A DNA stretch of 64,000 nt, taken from the NCBI RefSeq assembly GCF_001942305.1, contig NZ_MKKE01000066.1:1-64000 (forward strand), given 5' to 3'. The stretch comes from Saccharomonospora sp. CUA-673. Its GTDB lineage: Bacteria; Actinomycetota; Actinomycetes; Mycobacteriales; Pseudonocardiaceae. The position numbers were made by a program, and so were the translations under genes. Below, in pieces: positions 47,027 to 55,801 of this stretch; position 1 is the first letter of the stretch; every line of letters begins with the position of its first letter. The notes under the pieces are model-generated. The model ran no database searches. It saw nothing but the letters and a program-made list of their open reading frames with translations, and was not told where the DNA came from.

Positions 47027-48616
47027 ATGTTCCCACCACACGACCGAAACCCCAGGTCCGGATCGGTGTCGCGCCGCGGTTTCCTCGGCGGACTCGCCGG
47101 CGTCGGTGCCGGCGCCGTGCTCCTCGGTTCCTCGCCGGCCGCCGCCGCGCCGTCGCGGAAGCTGACCGATCCGTTCACCCTCGGTGTCGCCTCGGGCGAC
47201 CCGCTGCCCGACGGAGTCGTCCTGTGGACCCGTCTGGCGCCGAAGCCGCTCGACCACGACGGCGGGATGCCCGGCCGCATCGTCGGTGTCGAATGGGAGA
47301 TCGCGCTGGACGAGAAGTTCGCCGATGTCGTCCGGCGGGGCACCGAACGTGCCGCGCCGGAGCAGGCGCACAGTGTCCACGCCGACGTGCGCGGGCTCGA
47401 ACCGCATCGCGAGTACTTCTACCGATTCCGGGTGGGCGGCGAGATCTCGCCTGCCGGGCGGGCGCGCACGGCCCCGGCCCCGGGCAGCGCGGCCGAGGTG
47501 CACTTCGCCTTCGCGTCGTGCTCCAACTGGGAGCAGGGCTACTTCACCGCGTACCGGCACATGGCCGAGGAACGTCCCGACGTCGTGTTCCATCTCGGGG
47601 ACTATCTGTACGAGTACAGCGCGGGCGAGAACGGCGACGTGCGCACCCACGAGGGCGACGAGATGAACGAGCTCGGCGAGTACCGCCAGCGGCACGCGCA
47701 GTACAAGACGGACGCCGACCTGCAGCTGGCCCACGCGGTGTCGCCGTTCATCGTCACGTGGGACGACCACGAGACGGACAACAACTACGCCAACCTGACG
47801 CCGGAGAACAACGAGCCCGACGAGGGCAACGGCAGCGAGGCCGAGTTCGCGAAGCGGCGGGCGGCCGCGTACCAGGCGTACTGGGAGCACATGCCGCTGC
47901 GCCGGTTCCGCAAGCCGGTCGACACGAATCTGCCGTTGTACCGCGGTTTCACCTACGGTTCGACGGCGAGGTTCAGCGTGCTCGACTCGCGGCAGTACCG
48001 CGACGACCAGCCGTACGACGACGAGTCGCAGGTGTCCGGTCCGGACCAGTGGAGGACGACCATGCTCGGCGAGGAGCAGCATGCGTGGTTGGAGAAGCAG
48101 CTCGCGGAGTCGCGGTCGACGTGGAACGTGGTGCCACAGCAGATCTACTTCGCCAGCATGGACGAGGTCGCCGGTGAGGACCCGGGTGGTTACAACGACG
48201 GCTGGGACGGCTACCGCGCGTCGCGGGACCGAATCCTGGGCTATGTCGAGGAACACGCCATCGACAACGTCGTGGTGCTCACCGGGGACGTCCACAAGCA
48301 CTGGGTGAACGATCTGCGCAGGGACTTCGAACAGCCCGACACACCCGTGCTCGCGAGCGAGTTCGTGACGACGTCCATCTCGTCGGGCGGGGACGGCGAC
48401 GGCAGCAACGACCCGGGTGACCTGGTGTGGAACGAGAACCCGCACACCAAGTACTACTGCGATCGCCGCGGGTACGTGTCGTGCCGCGTGGGCAAGGACA
48501 CGTTCGCGGCCGACTACCGGGTGGTGGACTACGTGGAGAAGTCCGCGGACGCGCCGGTCCGCACCGATGCGTCGTTCGTGCTGGAGGCGGGTAAACCCGG
48601 GGTTCAGCCCGGCTGA
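47027..48616 (+). CDS. phoD: Alkaline phosphatase D, Tat-exported
   Basis: Secreted metallo-phosphodiesterase/phosphatase of 529 residues. ATG 47027 follows AGGAGG. A twin-arginine signal SRRGFLGGLAGVGAGAVLLG begins at residue 14. The PhoD_N domain (FTLGVASGDPLPDGVVLWTR) precedes the catalytic domain with FHLGDYLYEY, TWDDHETDNNYAN, SVLDSRQYR and VVLTGDVHKHW metal-binding motifs. Normally induced by phosphate starvation; I found no convincing PHO box upstream. The last codons are part of a 26-bp tandem duplication. Confidence 0.95.
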   Translation: MFPPHDRNPRSGSVSRRGFLGGLAGVGAGAVLLGSSPAAAAPSRKLTDPFTLGVASGDPLPDGVVLWTRLAPKPLDHDGGMPGRIVGVEWEIALDEKFADVVRRGTERAAPEQAHSVHADVRGLEPHREYFYRFRVGGEISPAGRARTAPAPGSAAEVHFAFASCSNWEQGYFTAYRHMAEERPDVVFHLGDYLYEYSAGENGDVRTHEGDEMNELGEYRQRHAQYKTDADLQLAHAVSPFIVTWDDHETDNNYANLTPENNEPDEGNGSEAEFAKRRAAAYQAYWEHMPLRRFRKPVDTNLPLYRGFTYGSTARFSVLDSRQYRDDQPYDDESQVSGPDQWRTTMLGEEQHAWLEKQLAESRSTWNVVPQQIYFASMDEVAGEDPGGYNDGWDGYRASRDRILGYVEEHAIDNVVVLTGDVHKHWVNDLRRDFEQPDTPVLASEFVTTSISSGGDGDGSNDPGDLVWNENPHTKYYCDRRGYVSCRVGKDTFAADYRVVDYVEKSADAPVRTDASFVLEAGKPGVQPG

Positions 48617-48652
48617 CCACACTGTGGGTTGAGCCCGGTTGACCGCACTGCG
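48601..48652. repeat. 26-bp imperfect tandem duplication at the phoD 3' end
   Basis: 48601-48626 and 48627-48652 agree at 22 of 26 positions (GGTTSAGCCCGGYTGACC then RCACTG). The first copy encodes the phoD C-terminus and stop; the second follows it immediately. Confidence 0.8.
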
Positions 48653-48673
48653 GGGATATGCCGAGAATGCGCG

Positions 48674-48710
48674 GCCGCTGTCTGCCTCCCCCTGCAGGGC
48701 AGACAGCGGC
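48674..48710. terminator. Hairpin after phoD
   Basis: GCCGCTGTCTGCC (48674-48686) pairs with GGCAGACAGCGGC (48698-48710), a perfect 13-bp stem with an 11-nt loop, 58 bp after the phoD stop. Confidence 0.8.
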
Positions 48711-48741
48711 GTGCGGCATCCTCAGGCTAGTTCCATCCCTC

Positions 48742-48770
48742 TAATGGGTCAATATTCTGCTGTACCATTA
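48742..48770. promoter_or_regulatory. Inverted repeat in the CGNR-gene promoter
   Basis: TAATGG (48742-48747) and CCATTA (48765-48770) flank AT-rich DNA and end 6 bp before the ATG at 48776. The AT content is far higher than elsewhere, consistent with a promoter/operator. Confidence 0.45.
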
Positions 48771-48775
48771 CCCGT

Positions 48776-49366
48776 ATGGCCGAGCTGGGACCTCTGGTTG
48801 GCGAACCGCTCGCGCTCGATCTGGTCAACACGCGAGCGCGGCTTCCCGGACAGGACTTCGACTTCCTGTCCGACATGGCGAGTTTTCGGCACTGGCTCGA
48901 CTGCGAACGCGAGCCGTTGACGGCCGCGGCGTTGCCGGCGTCGCTGCTCGAGGCGCCGACGAAGCGGGACCTCTCCGCCGTCCGTGCCCTCAGGGACCAT
49001 GCGGCCGCGTCGATCGCCCGTGCCCGCGCCGGTCAACGTCCCGCCGCCGCCGATCTCCGGGCGCTGAACGAGGCGATGCACGCGGCTCCGGTGCGGCGGG
49101 TCCTGACCGGCACGGACGAGGGCGCGATCCTGCAGCCGGTCCGCGACGGCGAGAAGGGCACGCGGATCGTCGCCGCGCTCGCCGAGGCGGTCGCCGAGCT
49201 GATCGCGGACCCGGCCGTGCGGAAGGTGCGCAACTGCGAGGCCGACTTCTGCATCCTGATCTTCCTGCCGATGCACCCCAAGCGGCGTTGGTGCAACCCC
49301 GCGATCTGCGGCAACCGGACGCGGGTGGCGCGGTTCCACGAACGGCGCAGGGCCCGGCGCACCTGA
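48776..49366 (+). CDS. CGNR zinc-finger (ABATE domain) regulator
   Basis: A 196-residue protein with an N-terminal ABATE-like domain (GEPLALDLVNTRARLPG, near residue 8) and a C-terminal treble-clef zinc finger: CEADFC near residue 152, then RRWCNPAICGNRTRVARFHE carrying the CGNR motif at about 170-180. The family is thought to be DNA-binding stress-related regulators in actinobacteria. An inverted repeat just upstream may be an autoregulatory site. Confidence 0.9.
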   Translation: MAELGPLVGEPLALDLVNTRARLPGQDFDFLSDMASFRHWLDCEREPLTAAALPASLLEAPTKRDLSAVRALRDHAAASIARARAGQRPAAADLRALNEAMHAAPVRRVLTGTDEGAILQPVRDGEKGTRIVAALAEAVAELIADPAVRKVRNCEADFCILIFLPMHPKRRWCNPAICGNRTRVARFHERRRARRT

Positions 49367-49444
49367 GTCGTTCACGGGGGTGCGTGGCCGGTTGTGCGCG
49401 TAGGGTGGTGATGGCCGTACACCTCGCGACTACAGAGGTCTTTC

Positions 49445-50320
49445 ATGGAGCTGGGTTTTCATCTTCCGATTTTCGACATCGACGGCGGCCCGAAGGCCAT
49501 CGCCGGCGAGCTGGCCAGGGTGGGGCCCGCCGCCGAGGAGGCCGGAGCCACGTGGCTGTCCTTCATGGACCACTTCTTCCAGATCGAGCAGACCGGGCTT
49601 CCCGCCGAGTCCAACATGCTCGAGGGGTACACGAGCCTCGGGTTCATGGCGGCGAACACGACGACGATCAACCTGGGCCTGCTCGTCACCGGCGTGACCT
49701 ACCGGCACCCCGGGCTGCTCGCCAAGACCGTCTCGACCCTCGACGTCCTCTCGGGCGGCCGGGCGGTGCTGGGTCTCGGCGCCGCGTGGTTCGAGCGCGA
49801 GCACACGGGTCTGGGCGTGCCGTACCCGCCGTTGGCCGAGCGGTTCGAACGCCTCGAGGAGGCCGTGCAGATCTGCAAGCAGATGTGGGACCCGGAGGAC
49901 AACGGCTCCTTCGACGGCACGCACTACCAGCTGGCTGAGACGCTGTGCGAACCGCAGCCGATCCGCACACCGCCGCTGCTCATCGGCGGCGGTGGTGAGC
50001 GCAAGACGCTGCGCCTGGTCGCGCAGTACGCCGACGCCTGCAACCTGTTCGCCTCCTCACCCGACGACGTCGCGCACAAGCTCGGTGTGCTGCGCCGGCA
50101 CTGCGAGGACGTCGGCCGGGACTACGACGAGATCCGCAAGACGGTGCTCGCCGGATCGGTCGAGGCGACGCAGAACGGCCGGGACGAGTTCGTGCGGAGC
50201 ATGTACCCGTACGTCGAGCTCGGCGTGCACGCGGCCTACGTGATGCCGCTGGGCGGAAAGCCCGCCCAGTTCATCGAGGACGTCGCGCCCGTCATCCCGC
50301 AGTTGGCCGACCTGGGCTGA
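49445..50320 (+). CDS. LLM-class F420-dependent oxidoreductase
   Basis: Luciferase-like TIM-barrel enzyme of 291 residues, ATG 49445. Motifs typical of F420-dependent members are GATWLSFMDHFFQIE near residue 34, TTINLGLLVTGVTYRHPG, LDVLSGGRAVLGLGAAWFE and TPPLLIGGGGERKTLRLVA. The reaction is unknown; this subgroup reduces or oxidises diverse substrates with F420. It ends against a bidirectional terminator and has no clear operon partner. Confidence 0.88.
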   Translation: MELGFHLPIFDIDGGPKAIAGELARVGPAAEEAGATWLSFMDHFFQIEQTGLPAESNMLEGYTSLGFMAANTTTINLGLLVTGVTYRHPGLLAKTVSTLDVLSGGRAVLGLGAAWFEREHTGLGVPYPPLAERFERLEEAVQICKQMWDPEDNGSFDGTHYQLAETLCEPQPIRTPPLLIGGGGERKTLRLVAQYADACNLFASSPDDVAHKLGVLRRHCEDVGRDYDEIRKTVLAGSVEATQNGRDEFVRSMYPYVELGVHAAYVMPLGGKPAQFIEDVAPVIPQLADLG

Positions 50321-50323
50321 CCG

Positions 50324-50369
50324 ACGGCCGTGTGCGGCGCCGAGTCCGAAGGCCGCCGTACACGGCCGT
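50324..50369. terminator. Bidirectional terminator
   Basis: ACGGCCGTGT (50324-50333) pairs with ACACGGCCGT (50360-50369), with further partial pairing inside (GCGGCG and CGCCG) and TTTCCCC after. It separates two convergent genes. Confidence 0.8.
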
Positions 50370-50392
50370 TTCCCCGTGCGGCGGAGTGAGCG

Positions 50393-51484
50393 TCACGGAG
50401 TGCCGCCCACTCCGGTGGCGAACTCGCGGAGGCGGCCACCGGGGATGCGCGAGCGCAGCCGCGGCGTGTTGCGCCGGTGCTCGTCGGATCCGTCCCGCAG
50501 TCCCTCGAAGAACTCCGACAGCGCTTCGGACGCACTGTGTCGCGGCTGCCAGCCGAGTTCGCGCTCGGCGCGTGTGACGTCCATGAGCGGCAGGCGGAGC
50601 ACCGTGTCGAACAGTTCGGGTGACGCGGGAACCGCGTGCAGGCGCCACGCCGCCGCGACCGCAGTACGTACGACCGAGGCGGGAATCCGCACGGTGGAGG
50701 CACCCAGCAGCTCGGCGAGGACGGTCGCGTCGACCGGCGGTTGCGCGGCGACGTTGAACGCACCCGACACCGGATTGTGGAGGGCGAGTCGGAACGCCTC
50801 GGCGACATCGTCGGCGTGCACGGCCTGCATCCGAAGGCCCGGGATGTCGGGAACCACCGGAATCAACTCGGGCCGGACCAGACGTCCCGGCAGCAGCGGC
50901 CCCGCGAAGATCCGCCGTTGTTCGGCCGATGCGGCGCGCTGGAAGACGAACGCGGGCCTGATCCGCGCCACGCGTAGTTCGGGACAGCGACGTTCGAGAT
51001 CGTCGAGTACCCGTTCCAGATAGGCCTTCTCCCGTGGATAGGCGGCCGACGGCCAGCCGTGGGTGGGCCAGGACTCGTCGACCGGTTCGTCCTTCGGCCC
51101 CGGTGAATAGGCACCCACCGAGGACGCGTGGACGAGCACGGGTACTCCGCAACGCGCGACCGACTCGAACACCCGCATCGCCCCGAGCACGTTGATGCGC
51201 CACGTGGTCGCCGGGTCGCGGGTCGGCTGGAAGGACCACGCCAGGTGGACGACGGCATCCGCCTCGGCGAGGACGGAGTCGAGCTGGGGGTCGTCGGCCG
51301 TCGCCAGGTCGAGTGGCACGAGGTCGAACTTCGGCACCGCCTGATCGGTCTCCCTGCGTCCGATACCCGTGATCGACGTGATGTCCGGATCGGCAGCCAG
51401 CGCCTCGACGACGCTCGTGCCGAGATTGCCCGTCGCGCCGGTCACGACGACGCGCCTGGGCGTGTTCTTCGCGGGTCGGTTCAT
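50393..51484 (-). CDS. NAD-dependent epimerase/dehydratase family protein
   Basis: Extended short-chain dehydrogenase of 363 residues, intact. RRVVVTGATGNLGTSVVEAL (residues 10-29) binds the nucleotide, LVHASSVGAYSPG contains the serine region, and YPREKAYLE provides the YxxxK pair. SDR-a proteins of this type act on nucleotide sugars or other carbonyl substrates; no neighbour narrows it. A 229-bp space separates it from the divergent Mn catalase gene. Confidence 0.85.
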   Translation of the reverse strand: MNRPAKNTPRRVVVTGATGNLGTSVVEALAADPDITSITGIGRRETDQAVPKFDLVPLDLATADDPQLDSVLAEADAVVHLAWSFQPTRDPATTWRINVLGAMRVFESVARCGVPVLVHASSVGAYSPGPKDEPVDESWPTHGWPSAAYPREKAYLERVLDDLERRCPELRVARIRPAFVFQRAASAEQRRIFAGPLLPGRLVRPELIPVVPDIPGLRMQAVHADDVAEAFRLALHNPVSGAFNVAAQPPVDATVLAELLGASTVRIPASVVRTAVAAAWRLHAVPASPELFDTVLRLPLMDVTRAERELGWQPRHSASEALSEFFEGLRDGSDEHRRNTPRLRSRIPGGRLREFATGVGGTP

Positions 51485-51601
51485 TACGGCGAGCCTTCCG
51501 CGTAGACGTCATGGTCGTGTGGGCGGAGGATTCCCGATCGAGGCTCCTCAATCGGTGACCGCAGAAACGAATCACGGCGTACCCCCGCCGTCGTCGCGGT
51601 C

Positions 51602-51627
51602 GTTTCATGACCTGCACCGACGGGCAT
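51602..51627 (+). promoter_or_regulatory. Candidate general-stress (SigB/SigF-type) promoter
   Basis: GTTTCA (51602-51607) and GGGCAT (51622-51627) spaced by 14 bp resemble the GTTT-N14-17-GGGTA promoter of the SigB/SigF group. It lies 87 bp before the manganese catalase start, a gene often in that regulon. Confidence 0.5.
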
Positions 51628-51713
51628 ACCGGCGTCACCGGTCCGTCACGAGTGGACACGTCCGGACGGCACGAGCGGAGACAGCCCCCAACATCAGACG
51701 AGTGGGAAAGATT

Positions 51714-52595
51714 ATGTTCTTTCACAAACAGGAATTGCATTTCCAAGCCACACCCGACCAAGCGGACGCGGTGTACGCCCGGAAGCTGCAGGAGGTTCTC
51801 GGCGGCCAGTACGGCGAGATCACCGTGGCGATGCAGTACATGTTCCAGGGATGGAACATGCACACCCCTGGCAAGTACCGGGATCTCGTTTTCGGCATCG
51901 GGTCCGAGGAGTTCGGCCACGTCGAGATGCTCGCGACGATGATCGCCCAGCTGCTCGAGAAGGCTCCGGTCGGCGTGACAGAGGCGGCCGTGCAGTCCGA
52001 TCCGACGGTCGCCGCGGTGATCGGGGGGACCGATCTGCAGCACGCGATCGTCGCAGGTGCCGGTGCACGTCCCTTGGACAGCATGGGCAATCCGTGGCAG
52101 GGCGCCTACATCACCGCGAGTGGAAACCTGCTCGCTGATTTCACCGCGAACGCGAATGCGGAAATGCAGGGGCGCACCCAGGTCGCCCGGCTTTATCACA
52201 TGACCGATGACGCGGGGGTGCGGGACATGCTCTCGTTCCTCCTCGCTCGCGACACGATGCACCAGAACCAATGGCTGGCCGCGGCCGCGGAGTTGCGCGA
52301 GGAAGGGGTCGAGAAGTTGCCCGTACCCAGCAATTTCCCGCAGTCGAAGGAACACACGCCGGTCTCGTACCAGTACCAGAACTTCAGCGACGGCCAGCAG
52401 GCCTCCGAAGGGTCGTGGGCGTCGGGCGCGACTCCCGACGGCAACGGCGAGTTCAGTTACCACGACGGCCCGACGACCAGCGCCGAGATGCCACCGCCGA
52501 CGCGTCCGGACGCACGGTTCTACGGCACCACCGACCTGCCCGACAGTGTCGAGAAGATGGCAGGCACCGCGCAGGACGCGTTGAAGCGCGAGTGA
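51714..52595 (+). CDS. Manganese catalase
   Basis: Dimanganese catalase that dismutates hydrogen peroxide without haem; 293 residues from ATG 51714. Four-helix-bundle ligands are seen in LQEVLGGQYGEITVAMQYMF, IGSEEFGHVEML (E and H), NAEMQGRTQVARLY and SFLLARDTMHQNQW (H). HAIVAGAGARPLDSMGNPW is highly characteristic. It faces the iron-containing redox gene across a strong terminator and belongs to a group of oxidative-stress genes. Confidence 0.94.
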   Translation: MFFHKQELHFQATPDQADAVYARKLQEVLGGQYGEITVAMQYMFQGWNMHTPGKYRDLVFGIGSEEFGHVEMLATMIAQLLEKAPVGVTEAAVQSDPTVAAVIGGTDLQHAIVAGAGARPLDSMGNPWQGAYITASGNLLADFTANANAEMQGRTQVARLYHMTDDAGVRDMLSFLLARDTMHQNQWLAAAAELREEGVEKLPVPSNFPQSKEHTPVSYQYQNFSDGQQASEGSWASGATPDGNGEFSYHDGPTTSAEMPPPTRPDARFYGTTDLPDSVEKMAGTAQDALKRE

Positions 52596-52604
52596 GCGTG
52601 CCGT

Positions 52605-52648
52605 ACCGGTGTCGTGGGGTGCAGCGGTTGACGCCCCACGACACCGGT
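52605..52648. terminator. Bidirectional terminator
   Basis: ACCGGTGTCGTGGGG (52605-52619) and CCCCACGACACCGGT (52634-52648) form a perfect 15-bp stem with a 14-nt loop between the convergent Mn catalase and iron redox enzyme genes. Confidence 0.88.
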
Positions 52649-52685
52649 TCCGTGCGCAGCAGGTCGAATGTCGAGTCGGAGAGGG

Positions 52686-53749
52686 TCAATGCTCCACGGG
52701 TACCAGCGACGTCCGGCCGCCACGCCAAGCGCCGAGCAGCCGCTCGGCGAGTCGGCCTTCCAACAGATCGGTCGCCTCGATGCCGAACGCGACGTCGGCG
52801 GCGAGATCCGGTTCGTCCTCCAGCAATCCGCCGACGACGTCCCGGCGCATGATCTGTTCGTGCACCGCGTCCGCCTCGACGTGTTCGGCGAAGAAGTGCA
52901 CGCACGGTTCGGGGGCCGCGTGCCGCCGCAGCGCGGTGACGAGGCGCGCGGCACTCGGCGCGGTCGTGATCTCGGCGGCCGCGAAATGGCCGACCAGCGC
53001 GCCGCGTAGCCCTCGGTGCAGGCCGAACATCGACATCAGGTTGACGATCGCGAGCTGTTCGCCCGCGGCGACGTCGAGGTAGTGCAGGTAGTCGGGCGAC
53101 AGGCCCGCGGCCTCGAGCAGGTCGGCGAACAGCTGCGAGTGCATGCGTTCGCCGTGTCCGCCGCCGTACTCGTCGAACTCGACGGCCACCAGCGCGGCCT
53201 TCGCGCGGCCCCGTAGCCGCGGCACGACCCACACGTGCGGATCGGCCTCCTTGAGGTGGTAGATCGACCGGTGCACGAAGTACTCGCGCAGCTGCCGCCA
53301 CGTTCCCTCCCTGGCGAGCAGGTGGGACACCCCCTCGCCGGGACCCGCTCGACGAGCAGATCCGACAGCAGGCCGTCGACGTCATCGGTGCCGGACGTCC
53401 CGTCCCGCAGCGCGCCGAGGAACGCCGTCTCCAACGTGCCGCGGAAGGCCAGCAGCCCCGGATCCCACTCCCAGCCCGCCGGCACGCCGCGGAACCCGCG
53501 GTAGTGCAGCTCGTAGCACGTGTGCAGGGCCAGGGCGAGGTCCTCGCCGAGCGGGTCGGCCGTCTCGAGGACGGCCCCGTCGAGGGTGACTCCGGGCGCG
53601 GTGTCGAACGAGCTGCCGGGTGTGGTGCCGGACAGGGCCTCGACGACCGCGGCCGACAACGGTCCACGTGGCTGCGGCAGTACCGGGACGGCGGAGTCGG
53701 CGGGCCGGGCACGGCCCGCGGGAACGGTGGATACCGGTTGCATGTCCAC
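52686..53749 (-). CDS. Iron-containing redox enzyme family protein, frameshifted as sequenced
   Basis: Haem-oxygenase-like diiron (HDO) family protein of about 354 residues. Start is GTG 53749 or ATG 53743. A G lost in a five-G run near 53332-53336 splits it; repaired, VPARGVSHLLAREGTW joins the halves. Candidate metal ligands are E/H in LALHTCYELHYRGF, EFDEYGGGHGERMHSQLF and VHFFAEHVEADAVHEQIM, the spaced E...H-E-x-D-H pattern of the HDO fold. Neighbours are a HemK2-like methyltransferase and a CDGSH protein, divergent by 100 bp. Confidence 0.85.
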
Positions 53750-53849
53750 GCTGTTGCCGTTTCACCCGTCGGCGAAACGTGGTGGCGTCGCGGCGGCAGG
53801 TTCCGAACCGGACTGTTTCGAACGCCGACTTCGGGAAAACCTTGGTGTC

Positions 53850-54506
53850 ATGCGGATTCTGCGAGTCCCGGGTGTCTACTGCTCGCAGGGCGACACCTGG
53901 TTGCTTCGGCGTGCACTGCAGGACGCGCGGTTGCCTGCGGCCCGGCGGGTGCTCGACATCGGGACGGGAACGGGCGCGCTGGCCCTCGCTGCGGCGGCGG
54001 GCGGTGCGCAGGACGTGACGGCCGTGGACGTGTCGCCCGCGGCGCGGTTGAACGCGCGCCTCAATGCGTGGGCGCACGGCCTGCCGGTGCGCGTGCTGCC
54101 GGGTGATGCGTTGTCCCGCGACTACGGACGGCCGTTCGACCTGGTCCTGGCGAATCCGCCGTACGTGCCGGCGGAGTCCGGGCAGGTGCCCACACGCGGA
54201 CGGGCGCGTGCGTGGGACGCAGGCGGCGACGGCAGGGCGATCATCGACCGGCTGTGCGACCGCGTGCCGGATCTGGTGGCGCCGCGAGGATCCCTGCTCA
54301 TGGTGCAGTCGGAACTGGCCGATGTGGACGCCACTCTGTTGCGGTTGCGAGGGCTCGGAATGAAGGCCGCCGTCGTCGACCGGCAGGTGCTGGCGTTCGG
54401 CCCGGTGCTGCGCGGCCGGCGGGAGATGCTGCACCGCAACGGTTTCCTCGCACCGGACCAGCGACACGAGGAGTTGGTGGTGATCCGTGCCGACCGCGCC
54501 GAATGA
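53850..54506 (+). CDS. HemK2/MTQ2-like SAM-dependent methyltransferase
   Basis: A 218-residue class I methyltransferase from ATG 53850. RVLDIGTGTGALALAAAAGG near residue 33 is motif I and LVLANPPYVPAESG near residue 98 is the NPPY active site of N5-glutamine or amine methyltransferases. It is shorter than PrmC and lacks its N-terminal domain, like eukaryotic-type HemK2/MTQ2. The 3' end overlaps the CDGSH gene by 20 nt, so the two are co-translated. The target protein is unknown. Confidence 0.87.
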   Translation: MRILRVPGVYCSQGDTWLLRRALQDARLPAARRVLDIGTGTGALALAAAAGGAQDVTAVDVSPAARLNARLNAWAHGLPVRVLPGDALSRDYGRPFDLVLANPPYVPAESGQVPTRGRARAWDAGGDGRAIIDRLCDRVPDLVAPRGSLLMVQSELADVDATLLRLRGLGMKAAVVDRQVLAFGPVLRGRREMLHRNGFLAPDQRHEELVVIRADRAE

Positions 54507-54720
54507 CGGACCGGACACTGAGCCGCGGCGTGCCGACGGCCGCCGGGCGGTCACGGCGGTGCGCGACGGGCCGCTGCTCGTCGAGGGACCGGTGCGGATG
54601 ACCCTCGAGGACGGCACGGTGGTCGACTCCGACCGGTTCGTCGTCGCGATCTGCGCGTGCCGCCGCAGCCGGACGTATCCGTTCTGCGACACGAGCCACC
54701 GCCGCCGCGTGCGCCGCTGA
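54487..54720 (+). CDS. CDGSH iron-sulfur domain protein
   Basis: A 77-residue protein from GTG 54487, inside the end of the methyltransferase gene. The 2Fe-2S ligands are C56, C58, C67 and H71 in CACRRSRTYPFCDTSH, matching C-x-C-x2-S-x3-P-x-C-D-x-S-H, with Thr69 in place of the usual Gly. Basic C-terminal tail RRRVRR. Such proteins carry a redox-labile cluster. Cytosolic; presumably works with the adjacent redox enzyme. Confidence 0.88.
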   Translation: MPTAPNDGPDTEPRRADGRRAVTAVRDGPLLVEGPVRMTLEDGTVVDSDRFVVAICACRRSRTYPFCDTSHRRRVRR

Positions 54721-54757
54721 GCGGTGGAGGTGGCGGGCTGCGTCGGCTGTCGGGCCG

Positions 54758-55420
54758 TCAGACGTTGCGTAGGACGGAGACCACGACGCCGAGGATCACG
54801 GCGTTGTCGCCGTCGATGACGTCGTAGTCGGGGTTGCGTGGTTCGAGCAGCACGTGCCCGCCTCGCCTGCGCAGTACCTTCACGGTCGCCTCGTCGTCGA
54901 TCATGGCGGCGACGATCTGGCCGGAGTGCGCCTCCTGCTGGCGGCGGACCACGACGATGTCCCCGTCGCAGATGGCCGCGTCGATCATCGACTCGCCGCG
55001 CACACGCAGGCCGAACACGGTGCCTCGGCCGGTGAGCTCGCGCGGCAGGGACAGCGTGTCCTCGGCGTGCTCCTCGGCGGTGATGGGTGTGCCCGCGGCG
55101 ATGTCGCCGACGACGGGAACGCTCACCGAATCGTCCGTGGGCTCGGCCTCGGCGGTGCCGCGCAGGAACGTGCGGACGTCGACGGCCCGCGACACCGAGG
55201 GGCTGCGCCGCAGGAAACCCTTCTCCTCGAGCGCCGCGAGGTGCCGCGACACCGAGGAGGCCGAACGGAGGCCGACGGCGTCGCCGATCTCCCGCGTGCT
55301 CGGCGCGTAGCCGTGGCGGACCACCCAGTCGCGGATCATCAACAGGATGCGTTGTTGCCGCTCGGGCAGCGCATTCGCGTCGAGGTCGCCGAACAGGTCG
55401 TGATCGTCGTGGATGGTCAC
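54758..55420 (-). CDS. lexA: SOS repressor LexA
   Basis: Repressor of DNA-damage genes, self-cleaved on RecA filaments. GTG 55420 gives 220 residues, the normal size; a longer ATG at 55471 would add a poor N-terminus. The winged helix ([20 protein letters not shown]) is at about residues 35-54. The Ala-Gly cleavage bond is in GDIAAGTPI, the catalytic serine in [10 protein letters not shown] and the lysine in [12 protein letters not shown] found no convincing LexA box upstream, though one is expected for autoregulation. Confidence 0.95.
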   Translation of the reverse strand: MTIHDDHDLFGDLDANALPERQQRILLMIRDWVVRHGYAPSTREIGDAVGLRSASSVSRHLAALEEKGFLRRSPSVSRAVDVRTFLRGTAEAEPTDDSVSVPVVGDIAAGTPITAEEHAEDTLSLPRELTGRGTVFGLRVRGESMIDAAICDGDIVVVRRQQEAHSGQIVAAMIDDEATVKVLRRRGGHVLLEPRNPDYDVIDGDNAVILGVVVSVLRNV

Positions 55421-55801
55421 GGCCGCATCGTAGCCGCCGCCGAGGCGCGTGCTTCGGTCCGGTGGCCACAACGCGAACCCCGCGTCGCGTCACGGTGTTA
55501 CGAATCGGTTATCGAATTTGTGTAACGCCGAATGGTCAACTGCACGTGCACGTTCGAAATTCCGGACGGGTGGTCGACTCGTTCGCGGCGACCTGTCGCG
55601 CGTATTGATCATTGTCGGCGAGTGGTGAATTTTCGACGTCCGCGCACGGGCAGTAGGGCCTCCGTTACCTGCGAAAACTACTCGTGAGGTACGTCCGAAA
55701 GAGTGATGCGAGACATGGCCTTCGGGACTATGTTGAGGGAGGCGCGACCGGGCGGTGTCCCGGACGGATTCACTCTTGGGCACGGGGGAGAAATTCCATC
55801 T
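55421..55801. other. 381-bp divergent intergenic region, lexA to STAS gene
   Basis: Relatively AT-rich for this genome. TGCACGTGCACGT at 55541-55553 contains overlapping 10-bp palindromes; TTCGAA-like and GTTAC/GTAAC short repeats occur near 55500-55525. An in-frame ATG at 55703 could extend the STAS protein by 33 residues. No separate gene is seen. Confidence 0.6.

Noticed and set aside
55500-55560. LexA box upstream of lexA
   Set aside because: Only half-matches to CGAAC-N4-GTTCG were found; TTCGAACGTGC lacks the second half-site.
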